64,000 nt of DNA from Mesonia ostreae. Its GTDB lineage: Bacteria > Bacteroidota > Bacteroidia > Flavobacteriales > Flavobacteriaceae. The stretch lies in NCBI RefSeq assembly GCF_031845265.1, contig NZ_JAVRBG010000002.1, positions 248,001-312,000 of the forward strand, read 5' to 3'. The notes beneath the pieces were generated by a model. That model was not told the DNA's origin. It saw nothing but the letters and a program-made list of their open reading frames with translations, and did not search any database. Position 1 is the first letter of the stretch. Each line of letters opens with the position of its first letter. The position numbers and the translations under genes were made by a program. Of this stretch, positions 1-8,534 are shown one piece after another.

Positions 1-107
1 GTAAGGTAAAATACCCAAGAAAAAGAAAAGTCCATCGCGGCAAAAATAGTAACCGTTAAAAGTATAAATGTGGTTATCGCTAAAAGCGGAAGTCCTAAAT
101 TGTTCAT
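1..107 (-). CDS. N-terminus of a small membrane protein, partial
   Basis: A minus-strand reading frame opens with ATG at 107 and runs off the left edge without a stop. The first 35 residues start MNNLGLPLLAITTFILLTVT and continue with a strongly hydrophobic stretch, so residues 5-27 probably form a membrane segment. It is divergent from era, with about 120 bases between the two starts. I do not recognise the family from so short a piece, and only the start is visible. Confidence 0.5.
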   Translation of the reverse strand, partial: MNNLGLPLLAITTFILLTVTIFAAMDFSFSWVFYL

Positions 108-208
108 TTTTTAATTTTAAATTACATTATAATGACAATATATTATGTTTAAAAAATGGTAAAATTTTCTAAATATTGACAGAGTCAGTAAGTTAACTGA
201 AGAAATTC

Positions 209-216
209 TATCTTTG
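209..216 (+). promoter_or_regulatory. Promoter -7 motif for era (TATCTTTG)
   Basis: TATCTTTG fits the Bacteroidota primary-sigma -7 consensus TAnnTTTG. Its last base is 12 bases before the era ATG, which implies a very short leader. No clear -33 TTG at the usual spacing was found. Confidence 0.55.
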
Positions 217-228
217 CAATAAAAAAGT

Positions 229-1113
229 ATGGCACATAAAGCAGGTTTTGTAAATATTGTAGGAAATCCTAATGTAGGAAAGTCCACTTTAATGAATGCC
301 TTTGTTGGAGAACGTCTATCGATTATTACCAGCAAAGCGCAAACCACGAGACATAGAATTTTGGGAATTGTAAACGGAGAAGATTTTCAGGTGGTGTTAA
401 GTGACACTCCTGGAATCATTAAACCCGCTTATGAGCTTCAAGCTTCCATGATGGATTTTGTAAAATCGGCTTTTGAAGATGCAGATGTACTTATCTATTT
501 GGTAGAATTAGGAGAGAAAGAACTGAAGGATGAGAACTTTTTTGAAAAGATTACGAAAGCAAAAATACCGGTTTTATTACTGCTGAATAAAGTAGATAAA
601 GGAAACCAAGAAATGGTAGAAGAGCAAGTAGATTTATGGAAAACAAAAGTGCCTAATGCAGAGGTTTTTGCCATTTCGGCCTTAGAGAATTTTGGAGTGC
701 CTCAGGTTTTTAATCGTATTTTAGAATTACTACCAGAATCGCCACCGTTTTACGATAAAGAAGCTTTAACCGATAAGCCCGAGCGATTTTTTGTAAATGA
801 AATTGTAAGAGAAAAAATTCTTATTCATTATAAAAAAGAAATTCCGTACAGCGTAGAAATAGATACCGAAGAGTTTTTTGAAGAAGAAAACATCATTCGT
901 ATGCGAAGCGTGATTATGGTAGAACGTGAAACTCAAAAAGGAATTATCATTGGTCATAAAGGAAGTGCGCTTAAACGAGTAGGAGTAGAAGCTAGAAAAG
1001 ACTTAGAAAAATTCTTTGGAAAGCAAGTACATTTGGAGCTTTATGTGAAAGTGAATAAAAACTGGAGAAGCGATGAGCGACAATTAAAGCGTTTTGGATA
1101 CAACAATAAATAA
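229..1113 (+). CDS. era: GTPase Era
   Basis: Era is a small-subunit assembly GTPase that binds the 3' end of 16S rRNA. The N-terminal G domain shows the P-loop GNPNVGKS (residues 12-19), the switch motif DTPG and the specificity motif NKVD. A C-terminal KH domain carries IIGHKGSALKRVG, the RNA-binding GxxG loop. At 294 aa it has the usual Era length. The ATG at 229 sits right behind a TAnnTTTG promoter and starts directly into the G domain. A lipoprotein gene and a second ribosome-assembly GTPase (der) follow on the same strand, a grouping that fits shared growth-linked expression. Confidence 0.97.
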   Translation: MAHKAGFVNIVGNPNVGKSTLMNAFVGERLSIITSKAQTTRHRILGIVNGEDFQVVLSDTPGIIKPAYELQASMMDFVKSAFEDADVLIYLVELGEKELKDENFFEKITKAKIPVLLLLNKVDKGNQEMVEEQVDLWKTKVPNAEVFAISALENFGVPQVFNRILELLPESPPFYDKEALTDKPERFFVNEIVREKILIHYKKEIPYSVEIDTEEFFEEENIIRMRSVIMVERETQKGIIIGHKGSALKRVGVEARKDLEKFFGKQVHLELYVKVNKNWRSDERQLKRFGYNNK

Positions 1114-1126
1114 AAGTTTTTTTAGA

Positions 1127-1672
1127 ATGAATAAATTTTTAATTCTATTATGTGTTGGCTTTTTTCTTTTCTCTTGTAAAGAAGAAAAAAATCCTTACAA
1201 AGAAACTTTAGATCCTACGCATTTAGACCATCAAGTAGAACATGCGTTTGTAGATATGAGTAGAAAGTTTAATGAAAAATCTATTCAAGAAAATGATATA
1301 GTAGATTCAATTTATAAGCATCTGCAACAACAAAAAGGAAAGTGGAGCGAGCCTAGCAACATTCTTTATACGCAATTAAAAGAAATCAATACCCAACTAG
1401 ACCTCTCCATAGAAAAGATTAGTGCGCTAGAATCTGAAACAGAGATGGAGGAAATTTTGACCCAACTCGAAGCAAAATTAGTCAATTTTAAAGATAATTT
1501 AACGTTACATGCCCCAAAGGAAGCCGACATAGATTTTAAAAAACTTACAATTGAAGAAAGAAAATTGAATTTAAAAGGAGCCTTCATGAGTTCCTTATAC
1601 TACCTTAAATTTAAGCTGGCCAGAGCAACTAAGCAAAGTTTAAAAGCGATGGGCAATAAAACTTCTTTTTAA
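1127..1672 (+). CDS. Lipoprotein of unknown function
   Basis: This 181-aa protein starts at the ATG at 1127, just after the era stop. A longer frame from 1094 would overlap era and would put 11 extra residues before the signal peptide, so I reject it. The N-terminus is a lipoprotein signal, with a hydrophobic stretch and the lipobox LFSC (Cys17). The rest is charged and helical with likely coiled-coil stretches, and I recognise no domain. It is probably anchored in the cell envelope. It may be co-transcribed with era, and its closeness to era and der is the only context clue. Confidence 0.75.
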   Translation: MNKFLILLCVGFFLFSCKEEKNPYKETLDPTHLDHQVEHAFVDMSRKFNEKSIQENDIVDSIYKHLQQQKGKWSEPSNILYTQLKEINTQLDLSIEKISALESETEMEEILTQLEAKLVNFKDNLTLHAPKEADIDFKKLTIEERKLNLKGAFMSSLYYLKFKLARATKQSLKAMGNKTSF

Positions 1673-1710
1673 AATCATACTCAAACGTATATTTTATTCT
1701 ATTTAACATG

Positions 1711-1718
1711 TACTTTTG
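1711..1718 (+). promoter_or_regulatory. Promoter -7 motif for der (TACTTTTG)
   Basis: TACTTTTG matches TAnnTTTG and lies 18 bases before the ATG at 1737. A longer der frame begins with a TTG inside this motif, at 1716. The motif therefore supports the ATG at 1737 as the true start. Confidence 0.55.
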
Positions 1719-1736
1719 CAGCCTAAAAGAAAGATT

Positions 1737-3041
1737 ATGGGAAATATCGTAGCCATTGTAGGAAGACCAAATGTAGGAAAATCTACTTTTTTTAACCGAT
1801 TAATTCAAAGAAGAGAAGCCATCGTTGATGCTGTGAGCGGAGTTACCAGAGATCGTCACTACGGAAAATCTGATTGGAATGGAAGAGAATTCTCCGTGAT
1901 TGATACAGGTGGTTACGCTATTGGAAGTGATGATGTATTTGAAGCAGAAATAGATAAACAAGTTGTTTTAGCTATTGATGAAGCCGATGTAATTATCTTT
2001 ATGGTTGATGTGGAAGGTGGGATTAGTCCTATGGATGAAGATGTTGCTCAGTTGCTTAGAAAAGTACAAAAGCCTGTTTTCTTAGCTGTGAATAAAGTAG
2101 ATAACAGCGCTCGTGAAGAACAAGCGATGGAGTTTTACTCTCTTGGTTTGGGTGAATATTATACCATTGCAGGAATTAATGGTAGTGGAACGGGAGATTT
2201 GTTAGATGCCGTTGTAAAAGCTTTGCCAGAAGTAGAAGATGTAGAAGAAGATGAATTGCCACGTTTTGCAGTGGTAGGAAGACCTAATGCAGGAAAATCT
2301 TCTTTTATAAACGCGCTGATTGGCGAAGACCGTTATATTGTAACTGATATTGCTGGAACCACAAGAGATTCTATTGATACCAAATACAACCGCTTCGGAT
2401 TTGAATTCAATTTGGTAGATACAGCAGGAATCAGAAGAAAAACGAAAGTTAAGGAAGATATAGAATTTTACTCGGTGATGCGAAGCGTTAGAGCTATAGA
2501 ACATGCCGATGTTTGCTTATTAGTGGTAGATGCCACTCGTGGATTTGACGGACAGGTGCAAAACATCTTCTGGCTGGCTCAGCGTAATCGTAAAGGAATT
2601 GTAATCTTGGTAAATAAATGGGATTTGGTAGAGAAAGAAACCAATACCATGAAAGAGTTTGAAGCTCATATTCGTAGAGAAATAGAGCCTTTTACAGATG
2701 TGCCTATTGTATTTATTTCGGTTCTAAACAAGCAGCGAATTTTTAAAGCGATGGAAACCGCAGTTGAGGTGTACAAAAACCGAAGCAAGAAAATTAAGAC
2801 CAGTGTGCTTAACGAAACTTTGCTTCCTATGATAGAAAACTATCCGCCGCCAGCCTACAAAGGAAAATACGTAAAAATTAAGTTCATCACGCAGTTGCCA
2901 ACACCGCAACCACAGTTTGCGTTTTTCTGTAATTTGCCACAATATGTGAGAGATCCCTACAAGCGATTTTTAGAAAACAAATTAAGAGATGAATTTGATT
3001 TTAACGGAGTACCTATTTCCGTTTATATGCGTAAAAAATAA
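1737..3041 (+). CDS. der: Ribosome-assembly GTPase Der (EngA)
   Basis: Der acts in 50S subunit assembly and is built from two tandem GTPase domains and a KH-like C-terminal domain. Both P-loops are visible: GRPNVGKS near residue 9 and GRPNAGKS near residue 180. Each is followed by its own DT(G/A)G switch motif and an NKxD motif (NKVD, NKWD). The final region, with PPPAYKGKYVKIKF and a conserved NGVPI near the end, is the KH-like domain. The start at 1737 gives 434 aa, the usual length. It has its own promoter motif and no gene follows it closely. Confidence 0.97.
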   Translation: MGNIVAIVGRPNVGKSTFFNRLIQRREAIVDAVSGVTRDRHYGKSDWNGREFSVIDTGGYAIGSDDVFEAEIDKQVVLAIDEADVIIFMVDVEGGISPMDEDVAQLLRKVQKPVFLAVNKVDNSAREEQAMEFYSLGLGEYYTIAGINGSGTGDLLDAVVKALPEVEDVEEDELPRFAVVGRPNAGKSSFINALIGEDRYIVTDIAGTTRDSIDTKYNRFGFEFNLVDTAGIRRKTKVKEDIEFYSVMRSVRAIEHADVCLLVVDATRGFDGQVQNIFWLAQRNRKGIVILVNKWDLVEKETNTMKEFEAHIRREIEPFTDVPIVFISVLNKQRIFKAMETAVEVYKNRSKKIKTSVLNETLLPMIENYPPPAYKGKYVKIKFITQLPTPQPQFAFFCNLPQYVRDPYKRFLENKLRDEFDFNGVPISVYMRKK

Positions 3042-3216
3042 ATTTACAGTTTACATATACTAGTAAAGGAGAGAAGTTGTTCTATTACTTTAGCTCGTTT
3101 TTTTTGAGGAACGTATTAGATTTAAAAGGAATTTTAAAAAATTTTACCTTTTCAATGAAACTTTTAAGCTTTTTTTAAGTCTTATCAATAGCAAACTAAC
3201 GATTAAAACACCATCT

Positions 3217-6012
3217 ATGGCATTTAAAAACATGCTAACCCAGTTTTTTCTACTGGGTTTTTTAATGATTTACGCTTCCGCGGAAGCGCAAGATTACAAA
3301 ATTCAAGGTAAAGTTATTGATAGTGAGAACGTGGCTTTAGAATCGGCAACCATTTATGTGGAGGCTGTAAAAGATAGTTCTTTGGTAGATTACACCATAT
3401 CTGATGTGGAAGGAAATTTTGTCATTGAAGGCACTACAGATGTCAATGCTGTCAACTTATACATTTCTTTTACAGGTTTTCAAACCTATAAGAAGAAATA
3501 TCAGCTTTCAGAAAACAGCACTATTAATACGGGAAGTATTACCTTAAAACTAGACGACAATACACTAGGAGAAGTAGTGGTGCAAGGAACTAAAGCTCCG
3601 GTATCTATAAAAACAGATACCTTAGAGTTTAATGCAGCTTCTTTTAAAACCAAAGCAGATGCCAATTTAGAAGAGGTGTTAAAAAAATTACCTGGCGTTG
3701 CCGTCGATAAAGATGGTGCGATTACCGTAAACGGAAAAAAAGTATCTAGAATCTTAGTGAACGGAAAAGAATTTTTTGGCGACGATCCCAAAATTGCGAC
3801 CAAGAACCTACCTAAAGAAATTATTAATAAAATACAGGTGGTAGATACCAAAACCAAGTCGGAAGAGTTTACGGGAAAAGAAGGTGATTCAGAAAATAAA
3901 ACGATTAACATCACTATAGATGAAGATAAAAACAAAGGTTATTTTGCTCGCTTAACCGCGGGAGGAGGAACCGATGAACGCTACGAACTTAGCGGAATTG
4001 GAAATTACTTTAAAGACGATTTGAGAGTAAGCATTTTGGCAAGTTCTAACAACATTAACTCTTCTGGGTTTACTTTTGATGAGGTGTTTGATGCGATGGG
4101 AAGAAGTGCGTATTCTATCGCTAGAAACAGCAATGGAAGTTTTAGTATAGACGGAAACTCGTTTGGAGGTGGCGGTGGAATCACAAAATCTGATAATGGA
4201 GGAGTGAGTTTAGTAAATGAGTGGGACGATAAGACAGAGCTTTCTACTAATTATTTCTTCAATAGAGGAGATACCAAAACTAGAACGCAAATTGAAAGAG
4301 AAAATATTCTTCCAGATAGAACGTATTTTAACACTTCTATTTCTTCTTCAGAAAGGAAAAATGATAACCATAGAGCCAGATTTGGTTTTGAGTTTGAACC
4401 CGATACGCTTACGCGGATTTCTTTTCGTCCTAATATGACGGTTAATAATGGCTATTCTAAGAGTAACTCCAATACAAATTCTTTTGGAGAAAATGGAAAC
4501 CCTATAAACAATGCTGAAACCGAACAGTTTTCTGAACTTTACAGTAATAATTTCTCTAACCGGTTAGATGTCACCAGAAAATTTGGTTCTAAAGGTGGTT
4601 TTGTAAGTCTTGGGTTTAATAATACCAATAACATTTCTAAAGAAGACAATGTTTATTTTTCATCTAGAGAAATTTATGATGACTTAGGGAATCTTGAAGA
4701 TACAGAGGTGCAAGATCAATTCATCAATCAAAATACAAAAGAAGATGAATATAGCATTAGAGCAAATACAAGACTTCCGCTAAGTGAGAAATTATCTTTA
4801 GATATTTCTTATAGTTATACAAAATCTAAAGGTAAAAGCGAGCGATTAGTTTATGAGAAAGATGCTGTGTCGGGTGAATATGAGGTGCTCATAGATACGC
4901 TGAGTAATGATTTTAATTCAGAAACTTTTAACCATCGGCCAAACATTGGTTTGGTGTATCGTGATGATAAATTACGTGCAAGTATTTCTGGAGGTTTAGA
5001 GAATGTAAGGCTAAAAAATGAAGATTTATTTTCTGAAACTTCTTTTGATAATACTTACAACAACCTGTATTCTAATGCTTATTTTAGATATAAAATCAAT
5101 AAAACCAAATCGATCTATTTTAATTATAGAAACTCTAGAAACGCACCTTCTATCACGCAATTACAGCCCGTAACCAATACTACCAACCCTTTAAACGTAG
5201 TTACAGGTAATCCTAATTTAGATCCTTCACTGGAGCATAGAGTGTATATGAATTTTAATAATTATGACTTCAAAAGCAGATCTGGATTTTATGCTTATTT
5301 AGGAGGGAACCTTACTAATGATCAAGTGGTTTCTATTACTACAACCAATGAGGATTTGGTAAGAACTACAACATATACTAACGTAGATGGGGCTTATAGC
5401 TTTTTTGCAGGCGCTAGTTTAGATAAAACCATTACCTTAGAAAGTAAAAATACCATAAAAATTGATGCTGGAATTAACGGAAATCTAAGTAGAAACTTAG
5501 GCTTCTCTAACGGTGTTAAATTTGATTCTGATCGCTATAGCGTAAGTCCGCGTATTGGAGTTCAATATGATATCATAGATATTTTAACGGTAGAGCCATC
5601 TTATGATGTGAGTTTTATCAATGCAAAATACAGTTTAAATAATACCCGAGATCAAAACTACATTAATCACGATGTTGGTTTAGAACTTACTTCGTATTGG
5701 CCAAAAAACTTTATGTTTGGAAATGACATTTCTTATCGTCATTTAGGCAATATAGCTCCCGGTTTTAAAAATGATTTTGTGCTTTGGAATATGAGTTTAG
5801 GCTACAAAATATTGGGAGATGATGGTATTTTTAAAGTAAAAGTGTTTGATGTGTTAGATCAAAATGTATCTACACGTAGAAATACAGGAGATGATTTTGT
5901 ACAAGATACGCAAGAGTTGGTGTTAGAGCAATATGTAATGTTTAGCTTTACCTACAAGATAAGTAAGTTTGGTGGAAAAGATCCTAATAAGAAACGAGGA
6001 ATGAGATTTTAA
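3217..6012 (+). CDS. Outer-membrane beta-barrel protein with carboxypeptidase-like regulatory domain (TonB-dependent receptor type)
   Basis: A 931-aa outer-membrane protein. The signal peptide (residues 1-25) ends in ASAEAQ, a signal peptidase I site encoded by a 16-bp palindromic repeat. Residues of about 27-115 form a CarboxypepD_reg-like beta domain (IQGKVIDSENVALESATIYV). A plug-like region follows (LEEVLKKLPGVAVDKDGAI, KVSRILVNGKEFFGDDPK), and then a long barrel rich in alternating aromatic and polar strands. This architecture is common in Bacteroidota for uptake or surface proteins of the outer-membrane beta-barrel family. No SusD partner is adjacent, so the substrate cannot be inferred. 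It stands alone, with a strong terminator behind it. Confidence 0.88.
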   Translation: MAFKNMLTQFFLLGFLMIYASAEAQDYKIQGKVIDSENVALESATIYVEAVKDSSLVDYTISDVEGNFVIEGTTDVNAVNLYISFTGFQTYKKKYQLSENSTINTGSITLKLDDNTLGEVVVQGTKAPVSIKTDTLEFNAASFKTKADANLEEVLKKLPGVAVDKDGAITVNGKKVSRILVNGKEFFGDDPKIATKNLPKEIINKIQVVDTKTKSEEFTGKEGDSENKTINITIDEDKNKGYFARLTAGGGTDERYELSGIGNYFKDDLRVSILASSNNINSSGFTFDEVFDAMGRSAYSIARNSNGSFSIDGNSFGGGGGITKSDNGGVSLVNEWDDKTELSTNYFFNRGDTKTRTQIERENILPDRTYFNTSISSSERKNDNHRARFGFEFEPDTLTRISFRPNMTVNNGYSKSNSNTNSFGENGNPINNAETEQFSELYSNNFSNRLDVTRKFGSKGGFVSLGFNNTNNISKEDNVYFSSREIYDDLGNLEDTEVQDQFINQNTKEDEYSIRANTRLPLSEKLSLDISYSYTKSKGKSERLVYEKDAVSGEYEVLIDTLSNDFNSETFNHRPNIGLVYRDDKLRASISGGLENVRLKNEDLFSETSFDNTYNNLYSNAYFRYKINKTKSIYFNYRNSRNAPSITQLQPVTNTTNPLNVVTGNPNLDPSLEHRVYMNFNNYDFKSRSGFYAYLGGNLTNDQVVSITTTNEDLVRTTTYTNVDGAYSFFAGASLDKTITLESKNTIKIDAGINGNLSRNLGFSNGVKFDSDRYSVSPRIGVQYDIIDILTVEPSYDVSFINAKYSLNNTRDQNYINHDVGLELTSYWPKNFMFGNDISYRHLGNIAPGFKNDFVLWNMSLGYKILGDDGIFKVKVFDVLDQNVSTRRNTGDDFVQDTQELVLEQYVMFSFTYKISKFGGKDPNKKRGMRF
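3273..3288. repeat. 16-bp palindrome CGCTTCCGCGGAAGCG, copy 1
   Basis: A perfect palindrome inside the signal-peptide coding region of the barrel protein, read as ASAEA. Further perfect copies lie at 7073-7088 and 40881-40896, with shortened copies at 19114-19127 and 52078-52090. Confidence 0.9.
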
Positions 6013-6030
6013 TTCTCTTCAATAAATATA

Positions 6031-6069
6031 AAAAAAGCCCCAATTCTAATAAAGAATTGGGGCTTTTTT
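6031..6069. terminator. Rho-independent terminator, bidirectional
   Basis: A near-perfect stem (AAAAAAGCCCCAATTCT paired with AGAATTGGGGCTTTTTT) around a short AATAA-type loop, with A and T tracts on both sides. It lies about 20 bases after the stop of the outer-membrane protein gene. It can also stop transcripts arriving from the minus-strand operon. Confidence 0.92.
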
Positions 6070-6331
6070 ATATTTATTAGTGTTCAGTTAAAAATATTGT
6101 AAAGAGGATGAGTCCTATAAATCTATGAAGTCTAAAAAGATTTTTAAACAGAGGCACCGCTTTTTTTACTGATTTTATCCAGAATGAGAGGATAATTATA
6201 ATCGAGATAGTTGCTGTTTATCGTTTAGTTACAATCTAATCTTGGTTCTTTATCAAACAACAATAATTTCTAATCTAGGCTCTATCGTCTCAAATCTCAC
6301 CTCTCACCTCTAACATTCTCACCTCTCATAT
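6070..6331. other. Gene-free spacer with degenerate CTCACCTCT words
   Basis: No gene is apparent. The last 60 bases, next to the TPM gene stop, repeat the word CTCACCTCT several times (6294-6328). The reverse complement of this word family (GAGAGGTGAGAG) recurs after the paaF-like gene at 34541-34568. The rest is unremarkable AT-rich DNA. Confidence 0.5.
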
Positions 6332-7159
6332 TTACCAGCTTCCGCCTGCACCGCCACCGCCAAAACCGCCGCCGCCGAAACCTCCACCAAAGCCGCCTCC
6401 ACCGCCAAAGCTTCCGCCGCCGCCAAAGCCGCCACCAGAAGAGCCGCCACCAAAGCCACGCCCCATACTGCCTAGAATAAGAACATCTAGCAAGCTACTG
6501 CCGCCACTGCGCCTTCCACCGTTTTTACCGCCACCTTTTTTATTTTTAATTAAAGAGATGATGATCACAAAAATGATAAATCCTATATAAAAGAACGGAA
6601 AAGAGCCGCCATCATTAGAAGATCTTCGCTTGGGAGCACCTTTATAAGTGCCATCTAGCACTTGGAAAATTGCAGTAGACCCTTTATCTAAACCTGCGTA
6701 GTAATCACCTCGTTTAAACTCTGGCGTTATGATGCGGTCTATAATCTCTTTGCTTTTAAAATCGGTGAGGTAGGATTCTAGTCCGTAACCTGTGGTGATC
6801 CATAATTTTCGATCTCCTTCAGAAAGTAAAATAAGCAGTCCATTGTCTTTGTCGCTTTGTCCAATGCCCCATTTTTGAGCCCATTCGGCTGCATAGGTCC
6901 CTATGTATTCTCCGTTAAGACTTTTAATAGTAGCTACTACAATCTGTGTAGAAGTAGTATCGGCATAGCGAATTAACTTCTGCTCTAGCTGCGATTTTTC
7001 TGCGGTATTCAGCACATTTGCTCCGTCATAAACACTGGTTTGCTCCTTTGGTTTTGCAGGGATATTTAATTGCGCTTCCGCGGAAGCGTAACAAAAAAAG
7101 AACCCTATAAATAGGAGCGTGAAATAGACTAGTGATGTTTGCTTTTTGAATTGTATCAT
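6332..7159 (-). CDS. TPM-domain membrane protein with glycine-rich tail (YgcG type)
   Basis: A 275-aa protein with a signal peptide ending ASAEAQ (again encoded by the 16-bp palindrome) and a TPM domain at about residues 35-155 (VYDGANVLNTAEKSQLEQKL, DKDNGLLILLS, TGYGLE). A transmembrane helix follows near 190-205 (FFYIGFIIFVIIISLI), then a C-terminal tail of Gly, Ser and Phe. TPM proteins of this kind are membrane-associated and often occur with LemA. Some TPM domains have reported phosphatase activity, and others act in envelope or photosystem maintenance. It is the last gene of the M23-MerR-LemA-TPM-TPM operon and abuts the previous stop. Confidence 0.85.
   Translation of the reverse strand: MIQFKKQTSLVYFTLLFIGFFFCYASAEAQLNIPAKPKEQTSVYDGANVLNTAEKSQLEQKLIRYADTTSTQIVVATIKSLNGEYIGTYAAEWAQKWGIGQSDKDNGLLILLSEGDRKLWITTGYGLESYLTDFKSKEIIDRIITPEFKRGDYYAGLDKGSTAIFQVLDGTYKGAPKRRSSNDGGSFPFFYIGFIIFVIIISLIKNKKGGGKNGGRRSGGSSLLDVLILGSMGRGFGGGSSGGGFGGGGSFGGGGGFGGGFGGGGFGGGGAGGSW
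7073..7088. repeat. 16-bp palindrome CGCTTCCGCGGAAGCG, copy 2
   Basis: A perfect copy within the signal-peptide region of the TPM protein gene, again encoding the ASAEA before the cleavage site. The reading frame matches that of copy 1, although the host genes are unrelated and lie on opposite strands. Confidence 0.9.
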
Positions 7160-7590
7160 TAACCTCTTGAAATTTCATCAGATAATTCGTTGATATCATC
7201 TTTTTGGTAAGGAAAAAACTTTTTTAGCTGTTCTCCTGCCTTCAAAATACCTTCAACCAAACCTTGTTTAAATTGTTCTTTCTTGAAATGAGCAATTACA
7301 ATCTCTTTCGTACTTTCCCAAAAATTTGCTTCTACTACCTCATCAATTCCTTTGTCACCAAGAATATAAAATTGCCTATTACTGGTAGAAACATAAAAAA
7401 GCACACCATTTTTAAGTTCGGTTTCGTGCATCTTTAAATATTCAAAGACGTCTTTAGCTCGGCTAAAAACGTCTTCTTTACATTCTTTTTCTATATGCAC
7501 TCTTATCTCTCCAGAAGTATTATTTTCTGCTTCCTTTATCGCATCAACGATTTCTTTTTCATCGTTTACACTAATTAGATGAATGGACAT
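7159..7590 (-). CDS. TPM-domain protein, soluble form
   Basis: A 143-aa protein made of a single TPM domain (EKEIVDAIKEAENNTSGEIR, NGVLFYVSTSNRQFYILGDKG) without signal peptide or membrane segment. It is probably cytoplasmic or peripheral. Its stop overlaps the start of the next TPM gene by one base, and LemA lies 11 bases upstream, so the three genes are almost certainly co-translated. The exact role is unknown. The recurrent LemA/TPM pairing in Bacteroidota suggests a joint envelope function. Confidence 0.85.
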   Translation of the reverse strand: MSIHLISVNDEKEIVDAIKEAENNTSGEIRVHIEKECKEDVFSRAKDVFEYLKMHETELKNGVLFYVSTSNRQFYILGDKGIDEVVEANFWESTKEIVIAHFKKEQFKQGLVEGILKAGEQLKKFFPYQKDDINELSDEISRG

Positions 7591-7601
7591 AAATTAAGAG
7601 T

Positions 7602-8192
7602 TTAAAATTCTACTTTAGGTGCATTTTCAGAACCTTCATCAGCTGTAAAAGGAGTCATTCTTTCAAAACCAAAGATTCCCACCACCATATTGTTAGGGAA
7701 TTTTCTAATGTAAGTATTATAATCTCTAACTGCTTCATTGTAGCGGTTTCTTTCTACATTAATTCGGTTTTCTGTGCCCTCTAATTGAGATTGCAGTTGT
7801 TGAAAGTTTTGCGTCGCTTTAAGTTCTGGATAGCGCTCTACGCTTACCAATAAGCGAGATAGGGCAGAGCTTAATCCGCCTTGAGCTTCTTTAAACTTTT
7901 CAATAGATGCTGCGTCTAGATTATCGGCATTTACATTCACAGATGTTGCTTTTGCTCTAGCCTCAATAACGGCCGTAAGTGTTTCTTGTTCAAAATCTGC
8001 TGCACCTTTTACGGTACTTACCAAATTAGGAATTAAATCTGAACGCCGTTGGTAGGCTCCTTCTACATTTGCCCAAGCAGTTTTAGCCTTTTCTTCGTAT
8101 TCTACAGCAGAGTTATTTATTCCGCCAAAAACGCTAACAGCAATAAAGCCAAGGACTACAATAATAATTAATGGAATAAGCCATTTTTTCAT
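7602..8192 (-). CDS. lemA: LemA family protein
   Basis: A 196-aa protein with one N-terminal transmembrane helix (WLIPLIIIVVLGFIAVSVFG) and a helical LemA domain. It has the typical VEGAYQRRSDLIPNLVSTVK segment, followed by helices containing NRYNEAVRDYNTYIRKFPNN and a C-terminal FGFERMTPF. LemA proteins are membrane-anchored with a helical-bundle ectodomain of unknown biochemical role. It has the usual length and is followed by two TPM-domain genes, its normal partners. Confidence 0.93.
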   Translation of the reverse strand: MKKWLIPLIIIVVLGFIAVSVFGGINNSAVEYEEKAKTAWANVEGAYQRRSDLIPNLVSTVKGAADFEQETLTAVIEARAKATSVNVNADNLDAASIEKFKEAQGGLSSALSRLLVSVERYPELKATQNFQQLQSQLEGTENRINVERNRYNEAVRDYNTYIRKFPNNMVVGIFGFERMTPFTADEGSENAPKVEF

Positions 8193-8204
8193 AAGTAAGG
8201 TGTG

Positions 8205-8534
8205 TTAAATGTGATTTTTGATTTTGGTTAATTCTAGTTTAATAGATTCTAATTTACGAATAATCTCGTAGTTATGAAGTGTTTTTTTTCCTTCTTCTTT
8301 GAGGTGTATTTTTGCTCCTTCCAGCGTAAAACCTCGTTCTTTTACTAGATGATAAATAAACTCTAAGTTTTTAATATCTTGCGGAGTAAATTTGCGGTTT
8401 CCCTTAGCGTTTTTTTTAGGTTGAATTACGTCAAATTCTTTTTCCCAGAAACGTATAAGCGAAGCATTCACGTTAAAAGCTTTGGCCACTTCACCAATGC
8501 TATAATACAATTTTTCGGGTAAATTGACTTGCAT
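8205..8534 (-). CDS. MerR-family transcriptional regulator
   Basis: A 109-aa protein with an N-terminal MerR-type winged helix-turn-helix (YYSIGEVAKAFNVNASLIRF, then WEKEF and NRKFTPQDI). A short helical tail contains ERGFTLEGAKIHLKEEGKK. There is no effector domain and there are no metal-binding cysteines, so it is a minimal MerR protein. Its start overlaps the stop of the M23 peptidase gene by one base. It may regulate this envelope operon, but no operator could be identified. Confidence 0.88.
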   Translation of the reverse strand: MQVNLPEKLYYSIGEVAKAFNVNASLIRFWEKEFDVIQPKKNAKGNRKFTPQDIKNLEFIYHLVKERGFTLEGAKIHLKEEGKKTLHNYEIIRKLESIKLELTKIKNHI